A stretch of DNA of 64,000 nt from Limnohabitans sp. (lineage in GTDB: Bacteria; Pseudomonadota; Gammaproteobacteria; Burkholderiales; Burkholderiaceae_C). The notes below the pieces were generated by a model. That model saw only the letters and a list, made by a program, of their open reading frames with translations. It was not told the DNA's origin and made no database searches. This document shows positions 49,669 through 59,800 of this stretch, piece after piece (positions within the stretch are counted from its first letter, which is position 1; each line of letters starts with the position of its first letter). The DNA is taken from assembly GCA_009693505.1 (NCBI GenBank), contig SHXD01000001.1, forward strand, positions 37,504 to 101,503. The letters run 5' to 3'. A program made the translations under genes and the position numbers.

Positions 49669-50420
49669 AGCACATTCCACGCAAACGTTTCGGCCAACAC
49701 TTTTTATCTGACGGCGGCATCATTGATGCCATCGTGAATGTGATCCATCCCCAAGCTGGACAAGCCATGCTTGAAATTGGCCCTGGCTTGGCGGCACTCA
49801 CGCAGCCCTTGGTTGAGCGCTTAGGGCATCTGACCGTCATTGAATTAGACCGTGACTTGGCTTCGCGTCTGCGCCTGCACAAACAGCTCACCGTGGTGGA
49901 GTCAGATGTCTTGCGCGTTGACTTCACGGCACTGGCGGCCGGTCAAAAACTGAGGGTCGTGGGCAACTTGCCTTACAACATTTCTACGCCTATTTTGTTT
50001 CACTTGCTAGCGCATGTCAGCGCCATTGAAGATCAACATTTCATGTTGCAAAAAGAAGTGGTTGACCGAATGGTGGCCTCTCCTGCAACGTCAGACTATG
50101 GCCGTTTGTCTGTCATGTTGCAGTGGCGTTATGAAATGGAAAATGTGCTGTTCGTGCCACCTGAAAGCTTTGATCCACCGCCGCGCGTTGACAGCGCAGT
50201 CGTGCGCATGGTGCCACGCAGTGCGCCAGCCATCATCGATGTCAAGCTCTTGGAAAAAATGGTTCAAGTGGCCTTCAGCCAACGACGCAAATTGCTAAGG
50301 CACACTCTGGGTGCTTGGTTAACAGAGCGAAATTTTGCGGGCTCTTTTGACGTGCAACGCCGTGCAGAAGAAGTTTCAGTTGACGAATACCTTCAGTTGG
50401 CCATGGCCTTGAATTCTTGA
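49665..50420 (+). CDS. rsmA: 16S rRNA dimethyladenosine transferase RsmA (KsgA)
   Basis: RsmA dimethylates two adjacent adenines near the 3' end of 16S rRNA. The 251-residue protein has [14 protein letters not shown] at the start, the SAM-binding [13 protein letters not shown], and the catalytic [15 protein letters not shown]. The ATG overlaps the surA stop. pdxA, which sits between surA and rsmA in many gammaproteobacteria, is absent. A strong terminator follows at 50429. Confidence 0.97.
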   Translation: MKHIPRKRFGQHFLSDGGIIDAIVNVIHPQAGQAMLEIGPGLAALTQPLVERLGHLTVIELDRDLASRLRLHKQLTVVESDVLRVDFTALAAGQKLRVVGNLPYNISTPILFHLLAHVSAIEDQHFMLQKEVVDRMVASPATSDYGRLSVMLQWRYEMENVLFVPPESFDPPPRVDSAVVRMVPRSAPAIIDVKLLEKMVQVAFSQRRKLLRHTLGAWLTERNFAGSFDVQRRAEEVSVDEYLQLAMALNS

Positions 50421-50428
50421 AGTTCAAT

Positions 50429-50468
50429 GAAAAAAAGCGCATCGGCGTTTCGGCCTTTGCGCTTTTTT
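50429..50468. terminator. Bidirectional terminator between rsmA and the barstar-like gene
   Basis: Stem AAAAAAGCGCA/TGCGCTTTTTT (50431-50441 with 50458-50468) around a 16-nt loop; it carries A and T tracts for both strands. Confidence 0.8.
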
Positions 50469-50527
50469 ACTCAGTTGCAGTTTGACGTTTGCAGGTCTGA
50501 GTTTTTAGAGAAAAGTGCGCAAGCTTA

Positions 50528-51139
50528 TTACGCGGCTGCGAGCCAATAGCTTGCATTGAAGGGGCTGCTCATGCGAAGCGCCAGAGGTGACACATCCACC
50601 AGCTTGTCGGTTGGCATTTTTTCGCCTTCTTCAACCAGTATTTCAACACCATCGGCATCCAACTCGGGTGCCGCATGAGCCAGTTTCTCGGCACCCGCAG
50701 TAGCAGAGCGGGCAACAGAGAAAGAATAGAAGCAGCGGAATGGCACTTTGCGGTCACCCCAATAATCGGCCGTGTCGCGGAAAATATCGAGCAACTGTTC
50801 GCGTGCTTCTTTGTCAAACTTTAAATTGGCAGGAATGTGTTCCAAGACCACGATAAAGCCAGGCTGAGGGCCAGACTTGTGCAGCGGGTCGGTCATGCTG
50901 TCATACAAGGCATCAAAGTTCTTGCCAAAATGCGAAGGCAAGGTGAACTGTGCTGCGATCAAATCGAGCACATCTTGTTTACTTTGTGCCTTCGACAAAT
51001 TGGCATACAAAAAGTGTTGTCCTAAACCATCTGCCGCTTCTTGCAGGTCACTCACGCGAAATGCACGAATCGACTGGACGATGTTCGCCCGTACACCCTT
51101 CAAAGGTGTTTCTTGGTCCTGTCGAATTGGCTTGTCCAT
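50528..51139 (-). CDS. Barstar-family RNase inhibitor
   Basis: This 203-residue protein contains a barstar domain at about residues 40-140. The acidic residues that plug the barnase active site appear conserved: Asp76 and Asp80 in the segment FDALYD correspond to barstar Asp35 and Asp39. Classical barstar is only 90 residues; here there are about 35 extra N-terminal and 60 extra C-terminal residues of unknown role. The protein has no signal peptide and should stay in the cytoplasm to neutralise RNase before export. It follows the RNase gene by about 120 bp. A GTG four codons upstream is an alternative start. Confidence 0.88.
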   Translation of the reverse strand: MDKPIRQDQETPLKGVRANIVQSIRAFRVSDLQEAADGLGQHFLYANLSKAQSKQDVLDLIAAQFTLPSHFGKNFDALYDSMTDPLHKSGPQPGFIVVLEHIPANLKFDKEAREQLLDIFRDTADYWGDRKVPFRCFYSFSVARSATAGAEKLAHAAPELDADGVEILVEEGEKMPTDKLVDVSPLALRMSSPFNASYWLAAA

Positions 51140-51258
51140 CGCCGTTCTCACTCTCTAATTTTTAAACCAGCCTTTTGGGCTTTTGATTGACATATACCGA
51201 ATACTCGCTTGCAAGCACTCATCTTTAGAATCACTTCAAACAGTGGCAACAACCGCTT

Positions 51259-51663
51259 TCACGGCACGTTCACAATTTCCCTAAAACTGGTGTAGTGGTC
51301 TTGCGTGTAAAAACAATGTTTTGGCACGCGAGGTTCTTCCCCTCCACACACAATTCGACGGGCGCCACGGCTCTTTTCACCTGGGGTTTTGACGGTATAT
51401 TCGCGGTAAAAACCACGCCTTGCTTGGGGCAATTGCCGCTCCCGATTGCCAAAAACAACACCATCTTTTTCGTACCGAAACGGCCCACCCTGACGGATGA
51501 GTAGATAGGTTTCTTGGCCCTCTTTGGGCAAGTCCTGTAAAGCAATGGGGGCAACGACAATTGCTTCGGCCACCGATTTGGCATGCACCAAATTTGTGCA
51601 AGGCGCAAACAAGAGGCCCAAACAGACGGCTAGCGCAGCAAAATCAAGCGTTTTAGAGCGCAT
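51259..51663 (-). CDS. Secreted guanyl-specific RNase (barnase/N1 family)
   Basis: This 134-residue protein has a signal peptide cleaved near residue 28 (LVHA-K), giving a mature RNase of about 106 residues. The barnase catalytic triad is visible: Glu88 in YREYTV (general base), Arg102 in ARRIV, and His123 in QDHYTSF (general acid). The Glu-Arg spacing of 14 residues equals barnase Glu73-Arg87. GPFRYEKDGVVFGNRERQLP carries the guanine-recognition loop. Two extra Cys residues (106 and 117) may form a disulfide, fitting export. The barstar-like gene lies directly downstream. Confidence 0.9.
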   Translation of the reverse strand: MRSKTLDFAALAVCLGLLFAPCTNLVHAKSVAEAIVVAPIALQDLPKEGQETYLLIRQGGPFRYEKDGVVFGNRERQLPQARRGFYREYTVKTPGEKSRGARRIVCGGEEPRVPKHCFYTQDHYTSFREIVNVP

Positions 51664-51808
51664 TTCATTCCTGTGACACGATGCCGCACACCCACTTTAA
51701 ACCTTCAAAACCCACGGGTAAACCCGGAAATTCGAAGCCGCTAGTGTGCCGCAATGCGCTAAAAAATGCAAGTACTTTCCCCAATAAAGGGAAATTACCT
51801 GAAGAGGA

Positions 51809-54109
51809 CTATCGAACGGCGTTAGCGTCCGCTACCGTCAGGGCTGTCATATTCACGATTCGGCGCACAGTGGCGCTGGGCGTCAGGATGTGAACCGGTT
51901 TGGCTGCGCCCAAAAGAACAGGGCCGACGGCAATATTGCCACCCGCCGCTGTTTTCAGCAGGTTGTAGGAAATATTGGCAGCATCGATATTGGGGCAGAC
52001 CAAGAGGTTGGCATCGCCATGCAAAGTGCCATTGGGCATTTGCAGGGCGCGTGCTTCGCCATCCAAGGCAATGTCACCATGCATTTCGCCATCCACCTCT
52101 AACCAAGGCGCGTTTTTCTGCAGCAAGGCCAAGGTGTTACGCATTTTCACAGCGCTAGGTTCGTTGGAGGTGCCAAAGTTCGAGTGCGACAACAGGGCCG
52201 CCTTAGGGTGAATGCCAAAGCGCTTCATTTCGTGGGCGGCCATGACCGTAATTTCAGCCAACTGCTCTGCCGTCGGGTCGTAATTGACATGCGTGTCGAC
52301 CAAAAAAACTTGTCGATTGGGTAACAGCAAACCGTTCATGCACGCAAAGGTATTGACGCCAGGGCGCTTGCCAATGACCTGGTCCACATAGGGCAAGTGG
52401 GTGGCATTGGTGCCCCAAGTGCCGCAAATCAGACCGTCCACATCGCCCTTGTGCAAAAGCATTGTGCCGATTAAGGACAAACGGCGACGCATTTCTATCT
52501 TGGCCATTTGAACCGTGATGCCCTTGCGCTCTGTCATGCGGTGATAGGTTTGCCAGAAGTCACGGTAGCGGTGGTCTTCCTCTACATTGACAAGGTCGTA
52601 ATCGAGGCCTGCTTTCAATCGCAGACCAAATTTTTCAATTCTTTCAGCAATGACCGCTGGGCGACCAATCAGGGTGGGGCGCGCCAACCCTTCGTCGCTC
52701 ACGATTTGCGCGGCACGCAAAATACGCTCTTCTTCCCCCTCGCTGTAGGCCACACGCTTTTTCAAACCGCGTTTGGCTGCGGTGTAGATCGGCTTCATGG
52801 TGGTGCCCGAGGCATACACAAAGCTTTGCAAACGCTCGCGATAGGCTTCCATGTCAGCGATCGGTCTGAGCGCCACACCACTGTCAGCCGCCGCTTGGGC
52901 AACCGCCGGCGCAATTTTGATCATCAAACGCGGATCAAATGGCTTGGGAATTAAATACTCAGGGCCAAAAACCAAGGGCTCGCCCGCATAAGCCGCGGCC
53001 ACCACTTCACTTTGTTCTGCCTGTGCCAATTCAGCAATGGCATACACCGCGGCAATTTCCATCTCTTGCGTGATGGTGGTGGCTCCACTGTCTAGGGCAC
53101 CCCGGAAAATGTAGGGGAAGCACAAAACGTTGTTGACTTGGTTGGGGTAGTCGGTGCGCCCCGTGGCCATGATGGCGTCATCGCGCACAGCTTTGACGTC
53201 TTCAGGCAAGATTTCAGGATCGGGGTTGGCCAAGGCAAAAATCAAAGGCTTGGCTGCCATTTTTTTCACCATGTCTTGTTTCAACACACCGCCAGCGGAC
53301 AAGCCCAAAAATATATCCGCACCCTCAATGGCCTCTGCCAAGGTACGTTGCGATGTTTTTTGCGAGAACTGAATTTTGTCTTCGTCCATCAACTCGGTGC
53401 GGCCTTCGTAGACCAAGCCAGCCAAATCGGTGACCCAAATGTTTTCACGCGGGATGCCCAGTTTGACCAACAAGCCTAGGCAGGCCAAAGCTGCCGCGCC
53501 CGCGCCTGACGTGACCAATTTCACTTTGCTAACGTCTTTGCCCACCACCTTCAAGCCATTCAAAATGGCCGCGCCGACCGTGATGGCTGTGCCGTGCTGA
53601 TCGTCGTGAAAGACTGGGATTTTCATGCGTTCGCGCAATTTGCGCTCAACATAAAAACAATCAGGCGCCTTGATGTCTTCTAAGTTGATACCGCCAAATG
53701 TGGGCTCTAGCGCGGCAATGATCTCGACCAGCTTCTCCGGGTCTTTTTCATTGATTTCGATGTCAAACACATCAATGCCAGAGAATTTTTTGAAGAGAAC
53801 CGCCTTTCCCTCCATGACGGGTTTGCCAGCCAAGGGACCAATGTCGCCCAAACCCAGAACAGCTGTTCCATTGGTGATCACGCCGACCAAATTACCGCGG
53901 CTGGTGTATTTAAATGCCGCGTTGGGGTCTTTGACAATTTCTTCGCACGGCGCGGCCACGCCTGGCGAATAAGCCAAAGCCAAGTCGTGCTGATTCACCA
54001 ATTGCTTGGTGGCCGCAATGGAGATTTTGCCGGGGGTGGGAAATTCGTGATATTCGAGGGCAGCGCGGCGCAATTGAGCGCGGCGTTCTTCGGCATTGTC
54101 TTGGATCAT
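51809..54109 (-). CDS. maeB: NADP-dependent malic enzyme with phosphotransacetylase-like domain
   Basis: MaeB decarboxylates malate to pyruvate and makes NADPH. The 766-residue protein has the malic enzyme part (residues 1-425) with [21 protein letters not shown] and the NADP-binding [15 protein letters not shown], and a phosphotransacetylase-like C-terminal domain (430-766) that is regulatory in the family. I use the ATG at 54109, with AGGA eight bases upstream; the frame is open to 54130. Confidence 0.96.
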   Translation of the reverse strand: MIQDNAEERRAQLRRAALEYHEFPTPGKISIAATKQLVNQHDLALAYSPGVAAPCEEIVKDPNAAFKYTSRGNLVGVITNGTAVLGLGDIGPLAGKPVMEGKAVLFKKFSGIDVFDIEINEKDPEKLVEIIAALEPTFGGINLEDIKAPDCFYVERKLRERMKIPVFHDDQHGTAITVGAAILNGLKVVGKDVSKVKLVTSGAGAAALACLGLLVKLGIPRENIWVTDLAGLVYEGRTELMDEDKIQFSQKTSQRTLAEAIEGADIFLGLSAGGVLKQDMVKKMAAKPLIFALANPDPEILPEDVKAVRDDAIMATGRTDYPNQVNNVLCFPYIFRGALDSGATTITQEMEIAAVYAIAELAQAEQSEVVAAAYAGEPLVFGPEYLIPKPFDPRLMIKIAPAVAQAAADSGVALRPIADMEAYRERLQSFVYASGTTMKPIYTAAKRGLKKRVAYSEGEEERILRAAQIVSDEGLARPTLIGRPAVIAERIEKFGLRLKAGLDYDLVNVEEDHRYRDFWQTYHRMTERKGITVQMAKIEMRRRLSLIGTMLLHKGDVDGLICGTWGTNATHLPYVDQVIGKRPGVNTFACMNGLLLPNRQVFLVDTHVNYDPTAEQLAEITVMAAHEMKRFGIHPKAALLSHSNFGTSNEPSAVKMRNTLALLQKNAPWLEVDGEMHGDIALDGEARALQMPNGTLHGDANLLVCPNIDAANISYNLLKTAAGGNIAVGPVLLGAAKPVHILTPSATVRRIVNMTALTVADANAVR

Positions 54110-54248
54110 GTTGGCTTTCCTTTTGGGCAAGAGAAGCCGGCTTCACTGAGTGAAGGGACTGGCGTTCTGCTAGGGCTGATTCTAGACCCCCAAGTCGAGG
54201 GTCAGTTTGTGGAAAGCTGCAGGCAAAGTCTGCAGTGTTTTAACTTTG

Positions 54249-54267
54249 GCGCACAACTGAGGTGCGC
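54249..54267 (-). terminator. Weak hairpin after pepP
   Basis: GCGCAC/GTGCGC stem (54249-54254 with 54262-54267) with a 7-nt loop just after the pepP stop, without a proper U-tract. A CTGCAG/CTGCAG hairpin lies further on near 54220-54238. Either could slow transcription toward maeB, which lies on the same strand. Confidence 0.3.
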
Positions 54268-54269
54268 GA

Positions 54270-55670
54270 TCAATCACGCATGAGTGCTTCAATTTCATCG
54301 GCTTTCACAGGCACGCCGCGCGTGATCAATTCGCATCCTTGTGCAGTAACGACCGCATCGTCTTCAATGCGAATGCCAATGTTGTGGAATCGCTCCGGCA
54401 CACCTGTGGCGGGTCGGACATAAATGCCTGGCTCAATGGTCAGGACCATGCCAGGTCGCAAAATGCGGCTTGGGCGGTCCTTGATCAGCTCCCCGCTCAA
54501 GGGGTCTTTGCGCTCACTGAAGGTGCCAATTTCCGATGGCTCTACGTAACTGCCGCAGTCATGCACATCCATGCCGAGCCAATGGCCGGTTCGGTGCATG
54601 TAAAACTGAAAATAGCTTCGGTTGGCAATCACATCCTGCACATTGCCAACTTTGTTGGCATCTAAAAGGCCAACATCGAGCATGCCTTGCGCCAAAACCT
54701 TGACCGTTGCTTCATGCGGATCTACAAAGCGTGCGCCTTCATGTGTGGCTGCAATGGCAGCTTCTTGTGAAGCCAACACCAATTCATAAAGTTCTCGCTG
54801 CGCCGAACTGAATTTACCGTTGGCAGGGAAGGTGCGTGTGATGTCGCTGGCGTAGCCATCAAGCTCACAGCCGGCATCAATCAACACCAAATCGCCACTC
54901 AAAATAGGTGCAGCATCAGCACGGTAGTGCAACACACACGCATTGGCACCACCGGCCACAATGGAACCGTAAGCCGTGTATTGTGAGCCATGCTGACGAA
55001 ATTCGTGAAGTAACTCGGCATCCAAATGGTATTCACGGACGTCTTGCCCTGCCCTCAGCATGCTTGCTGATCTTTTCATTGCGCGAATGTGAGCGCCCGC
55101 ACTGATTTGAGAGGCGCGGCTCATGATGTCTAGTTCATGCGCGTCTTTTACCAAACGCATTTCATCCAAAATGCCGCACACATCGCGTTGTTGCTCTGGG
55201 CACAGCGCGCCGTAGCGCACTCGCGCCCGAACTGCATTGAGGCCCGATTCAATGCGCGCAGACAAATCTTTGTGCGTTGCAAAGGGATACCAAACGACCG
55301 ACTTGTTTTCGAGCAGTGCGGGCAATTTCGCATCAAGGGCTGATACCGACCAAGCTTCATGCACGCCCAATTGCGAAGGAGCCGCTTCTGGGCCCAACCG
55401 AACACCATCCCAAATTTCGCGTTCTAAATCTTTAGGCTGAGAAAACAAAGTGGCGCGGCCATCAGAGGTTAAGACCAACCAAGCGTTGGGTTCGGTAAAT
55501 CCCGTTAAGTAATAAAAGTAGCTGTCATGTCTGAACAGGAAATCACTGTCGCGGTTGCGTTGACGCTCTGGCGCGGTGGGAATAATGGCAATGCTGTTGG
55601 GGGCTTGCGCTGCCATCTTGGCGGCCAATTGAGCACGGCGGTTTGCGTACAAGTTTGAATCAATGGTCAT
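54270..55670 (-). CDS. pepP: Xaa-Pro aminopeptidase PepP
   Basis: PepP removes N-terminal residues that precede proline. The 466-residue M24B peptidase has an N-terminal aminopeptidase-P domain (RDSDFLFRHDSYFYYLTGF) and a pita-bread catalytic domain with metal ligands in LIDAGCELDGYASDITRTFP (two Asp), HRTGHWLGMDVHD (His), TIEPGIYV (Glu) and GIRIEDDAVV (Glu). It ends 160 bp before maeB and starts 33 bp after murU. Confidence 0.96.
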   Translation of the reverse strand: MTIDSNLYANRRAQLAAKMAAQAPNSIAIIPTAPERQRNRDSDFLFRHDSYFYYLTGFTEPNAWLVLTSDGRATLFSQPKDLEREIWDGVRLGPEAAPSQLGVHEAWSVSALDAKLPALLENKSVVWYPFATHKDLSARIESGLNAVRARVRYGALCPEQQRDVCGILDEMRLVKDAHELDIMSRASQISAGAHIRAMKRSASMLRAGQDVREYHLDAELLHEFRQHGSQYTAYGSIVAGGANACVLHYRADAAPILSGDLVLIDAGCELDGYASDITRTFPANGKFSSAQRELYELVLASQEAAIAATHEGARFVDPHEATVKVLAQGMLDVGLLDANKVGNVQDVIANRSYFQFYMHRTGHWLGMDVHDCGSYVEPSEIGTFSERKDPLSGELIKDRPSRILRPGMVLTIEPGIYVRPATGVPERFHNIGIRIEDDAVVTAQGCELITRGVPVKADEIEALMRD

Positions 55671-55703
55671 GTTGTGTGGTCTATGTAAAAACGTTAGAAG
55701 AGT

Positions 55704-56516
55704 TTAAGGCGTGGCAGGTGATTGGTTCAATTCCCTCAAGCGCTCAGGGGTACCGACATCCGTCCAAGCACCCGTGTAAAGACTGGCACTCACCAAGCCG
55801 CGGTCCATGGCCGCTCTCAACAAGGGGGCTAACGGTGCGGCTTTGCCTTGTGGGTTGCCTTCTGGCATGCCTGTCAAGGCGGCGGCGAAGAACTCTTTTT
55901 TGTACATGGCAAATGTGCTGAAAGTGAACAAAGTGGCCGTTTTGGGTAAGTTCAAAGCCAAACCCTCAGAGGACAGGCCAAAATCTCCCTTTGGATTGTG
56001 CGCGGGATTGGGGACCATCCAAATGTGGGCCAATTTGTCACTGCGCACAAACTCGTTTGCAATGGAGGGAGAGAAATCAAACTTGGGCGCGTAAATGTCG
56101 CCAGCCACCACCCAAAAAACGGGCGACAAGAAGGGCAGCGCCCGCACGATGCCGCCGGCCGTTTCGAGGGCGTAGCCAAACTCTTTGCCCTCATGCGAGT
56201 AGCGCAAACGCGCCCTGCCTCCATTTGGCAAATCGGGATTCAATCCAAAGTGCGCCTCAATTTGGGGTCCTAGCCATGCGGTGTTGATCAATTGATCATG
56301 GTGGCCAGCCTCGGCCAAAGCTTCCATGTGCCACTGCATCAATGGTTTTCCGTGCACCTCAAGCATCGGTTTGGGCACGGTATCGGTTAAGGGGCGCATG
56401 CGCTCACCGCGGCCGGCAGCCAAAACCATGGCGCTGGCCAAGCCCTCAGGCGAGGTGCTCACCCAGTGCTGGGGTGCATCGGTTTCTAAATTTGATTCCA
56501 TGGTGTTCAAACGCAT
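55704..56516 (-). CDS. murU: N-acetylmuramate alpha-1-phosphate uridylyltransferase MurU
   Basis: MurU activates MurNAc-1-phosphate to UDP-MurNAc, completing the AmgK-MurU salvage route that bypasses MurA. The 270-residue nucleotidyltransferase has the signature LAAGRGERMRPLTDTVPKP, then VVAGDIYAPKFD and a C-terminal GAWTDVGTPERL. The first 25-28 residues precede the conserved part and look like a loose extension; a start five codons downstream is also possible. Its usual neighbour amgK is 10 kb away. Confidence 0.9.
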   Translation of the reverse strand: MRLNTMESNLETDAPQHWVSTSPEGLASAMVLAAGRGERMRPLTDTVPKPMLEVHGKPLMQWHMEALAEAGHHDQLINTAWLGPQIEAHFGLNPDLPNGGRARLRYSHEGKEFGYALETAGGIVRALPFLSPVFWVVAGDIYAPKFDFSPSIANEFVRSDKLAHIWMVPNPAHNPKGDFGLSSEGLALNLPKTATLFTFSTFAMYKKEFFAAALTGMPEGNPQGKAAPLAPLLRAAMDRGLVSASLYTGAWTDVGTPERLRELNQSPATP

Positions 56517-56627
56517 GCCGCTATGTTGCCATGCTGTGCGGCTTGTGCAAGCTCATGGGCAGTAAAATATCGGGCTTAGTTGTCGATTTCATTGTCAATT
56601 TTCCCCGACCTTTTATTTGGAGCCCCC

Positions 56628-58670
56628 ATGGCAATCACCCAACCCGCAGCTCAACAAATGGCCAATGCAATTCGTGCCTTGGCCATGGACGCTGTTCAAC
56701 AAGCCAATTCGGGTCACCCAGGCGCGCCGATGGGCATGGCCGACATGGCCGTGGCTTTGTGGGGCGAGCACTTGCAACACAACCCTAAAAACCCGCATTG
56801 GGCCAACCGCGATCGCTTTGTTTTGTCCAATGGCCACGGCTCCATGATCGTTTATGCATTGCTGCACCTCACAGGCTATCCCTTGCCCATGACTGAGTTG
56901 AAAAACTTCCGCCAGCTGCACAGCAAAACCGCGGGCCACCCCGAAGTGGGCATCACACCCGGCGTTGAAACCACCACCGGTCCTTTGGGACAAGGCATCA
57001 CCAATGCGGTGGGCATGGCCTTGGCTGAAAAATTATTGGCCACAGAATTTAACCAAGCGGGACACAGCATCGTTGATCACCATACCTACGTGTTCATGGG
57101 CGATGGTTGCTTGATGGAAGGCATCAGCCACGAAGCATGCGCATTGGCTGGCGCCTGGAAGCTCAACAAATTGATCGCCATGTACGACGACAACGGCATC
57201 TCCATTGATGGCCAAGTGGCCCCTTGGTTCATTGACAACACACCGCAACGTTTTGCCGCTTACGGATGGAACGTGATTGACGCTGTGAATGGTCACGATG
57301 CCGCGGCTGTTGCCAAAGCCATTGCCGATGCAAAGAACAGTCCTGACAAGCCCACACTCATCGTTTGCAAAACGGCCATCGGCAAAGGCAGCCCCAACCG
57401 CGCCAACACCGCCAAAGCACATGGCGAGCCTTTGGGCGCTGAAGAAATCAAACTCACACGCGCAGCATTGGGTTGGAATCACGAGCCATTCGTCATTCCT
57501 AAAGATGTTTACGCCCACTGGGATGCCAAGCGAAGTGGCGCGGCACGTGAGGCTGCGTGGAACAAAGCTTTTGCAGCCTACAAAACCGCACACCCCGCCT
57601 TGGCTAAAGAATTTGTGCGCCGCATGAAAGGCGATTTGCCCAAGAACTTTGCACAAACCGCCGTAGACGCTGTCATTTCAGCGCACACCAAAGCAGAAAC
57701 TGTGGCCAGCCGCAAGGCCAGCCAATTGGCTTTGGAAGCTTTCACCGCAGCCTTGCCCGAAATGCTGGGCGGCTCTGCCGACCTCACAGGCTCAAACCTC
57801 ACCAACACCTCTTCCACACCCGCATTGCGCATCAACTTGGCAGGCGATGTGGTGAAAAACGACAAAGGCCAAATAGGCCGCCACATCAATTACGGTGTGC
57901 GCGAATTTGGCATGGCCGCCATCATGAACGGCGTGACTTTGCACGGCGGCTTCATCCCTTACGGCGGCACCTTCCTGACCTTCAGCGATTACTCACGCAA
58001 CGCCATTCGCATGGCCGCGCTCATGAAACAGCGCGTGATCCATGTGTTCACACACGACTCCATTGGTTTGGGCGAAGATGGCCCCACACACCAGTCCGTT
58101 GAACATGCTGCCAGCTTGCGTTTGATTCCTGGTCTTGATGTTTGGCGTCCTGCTGATACAGCAGAAACCACCGTGGCATGGGCCGTTGCTTTGGAAAACA
58201 AAGACCGCCCCACTGCTTTGTTGTTGTCTCGTCAAAACCTGCCTTACTCACCCAAGTCCGACTTGGGCGAGATCAGTCGCGGTGCTTATGTGTTGGCTGA
58301 ACCCTCACGCGTTGGCATTCTGAAGACGAAAGCCGTGATCATTGCCACTGGCTCTGAAGTTCAATTGGCTTTGAAGGCACAAGAGTTGTTGGCCGCGAAG
58401 AAAATTGGTGTGCGTGTGGTGTCCATGCCCAGCACCACCACCTTTGATCGTCAAACCAGCAGTTACAAATCTGAAGTCTTGCCAGCCGGCTTGCCACGTG
58501 TGGCGGTTGAGATGGGCAGCACCGATGGCTGGTGGAAATACGGTGTTGCAGCAGTTGTGGGTATTGACACCTACGGCGAGTCTGCTCCCGCACCCGTGCT
58601 CTTCAAACACTTTGGCTTCACGGCAGAGAACGTGGCCGAGACCGTGCAAGCGGCATTGCAGAAAAAATAA
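56628..58670 (+). CDS. tkt: Transketolase
   Basis: Transketolase moves two-carbon units between sugar phosphates in the pentose phosphate pathway. The 680-residue protein has the thiamine diphosphate-binding motif [18 protein letters not shown] through MYDDN, and the C-terminal [14 protein letters not shown]. The ATG at 56628 has GGAG five bases upstream; a longer open frame to 56580 is not family-like. gap follows after 71 bp, suggesting one transcript for tkt-gap. Confidence 0.97.
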   Translation: MAITQPAAQQMANAIRALAMDAVQQANSGHPGAPMGMADMAVALWGEHLQHNPKNPHWANRDRFVLSNGHGSMIVYALLHLTGYPLPMTELKNFRQLHSKTAGHPEVGITPGVETTTGPLGQGITNAVGMALAEKLLATEFNQAGHSIVDHHTYVFMGDGCLMEGISHEACALAGAWKLNKLIAMYDDNGISIDGQVAPWFIDNTPQRFAAYGWNVIDAVNGHDAAAVAKAIADAKNSPDKPTLIVCKTAIGKGSPNRANTAKAHGEPLGAEEIKLTRAALGWNHEPFVIPKDVYAHWDAKRSGAAREAAWNKAFAAYKTAHPALAKEFVRRMKGDLPKNFAQTAVDAVISAHTKAETVASRKASQLALEAFTAALPEMLGGSADLTGSNLTNTSSTPALRINLAGDVVKNDKGQIGRHINYGVREFGMAAIMNGVTLHGGFIPYGGTFLTFSDYSRNAIRMAALMKQRVIHVFTHDSIGLGEDGPTHQSVEHAASLRLIPGLDVWRPADTAETTVAWAVALENKDRPTALLLSRQNLPYSPKSDLGEISRGAYVLAEPSRVGILKTKAVIIATGSEVQLALKAQELLAAKKIGVRVVSMPSTTTFDRQTSSYKSEVLPAGLPRVAVEMGSTDGWWKYGVAAVVGIDTYGESAPAPVLFKHFGFTAENVAETVQAALQKK

Positions 58671-58729
58671 ATCTCTGCTTTTAATCAGCACTTAGTTCTG
58701 CACTTCAAACAGTTTCAAATTCACTTTAG

Positions 58730-59740
<1,011 letters not shown>

Positions 59741-59766
59741 AGCCACCCACACTTTGGTGTGAATGC

Positions 59767-59800
59767 AAAAAGCCCAACCATTTCTGGCTGGGTTTTTTTT
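59767..59800. terminator. Bidirectional terminator between gap and topB
   Basis: A-tract, stem GCCCAACCA/TGGCTGGG with one mismatch and a TTTC loop, then eight T. The topB stop codon begins in the last two bases of the T-run. Confidence 0.8.

Noticed and set aside
50528..51663. Type II toxin-antitoxin module
   Set aside because: The RNase has a signal peptide and the genes neither overlap nor have an antitoxin DNA-binding domain, so a barnase/barstar secretion pair is the better reading.
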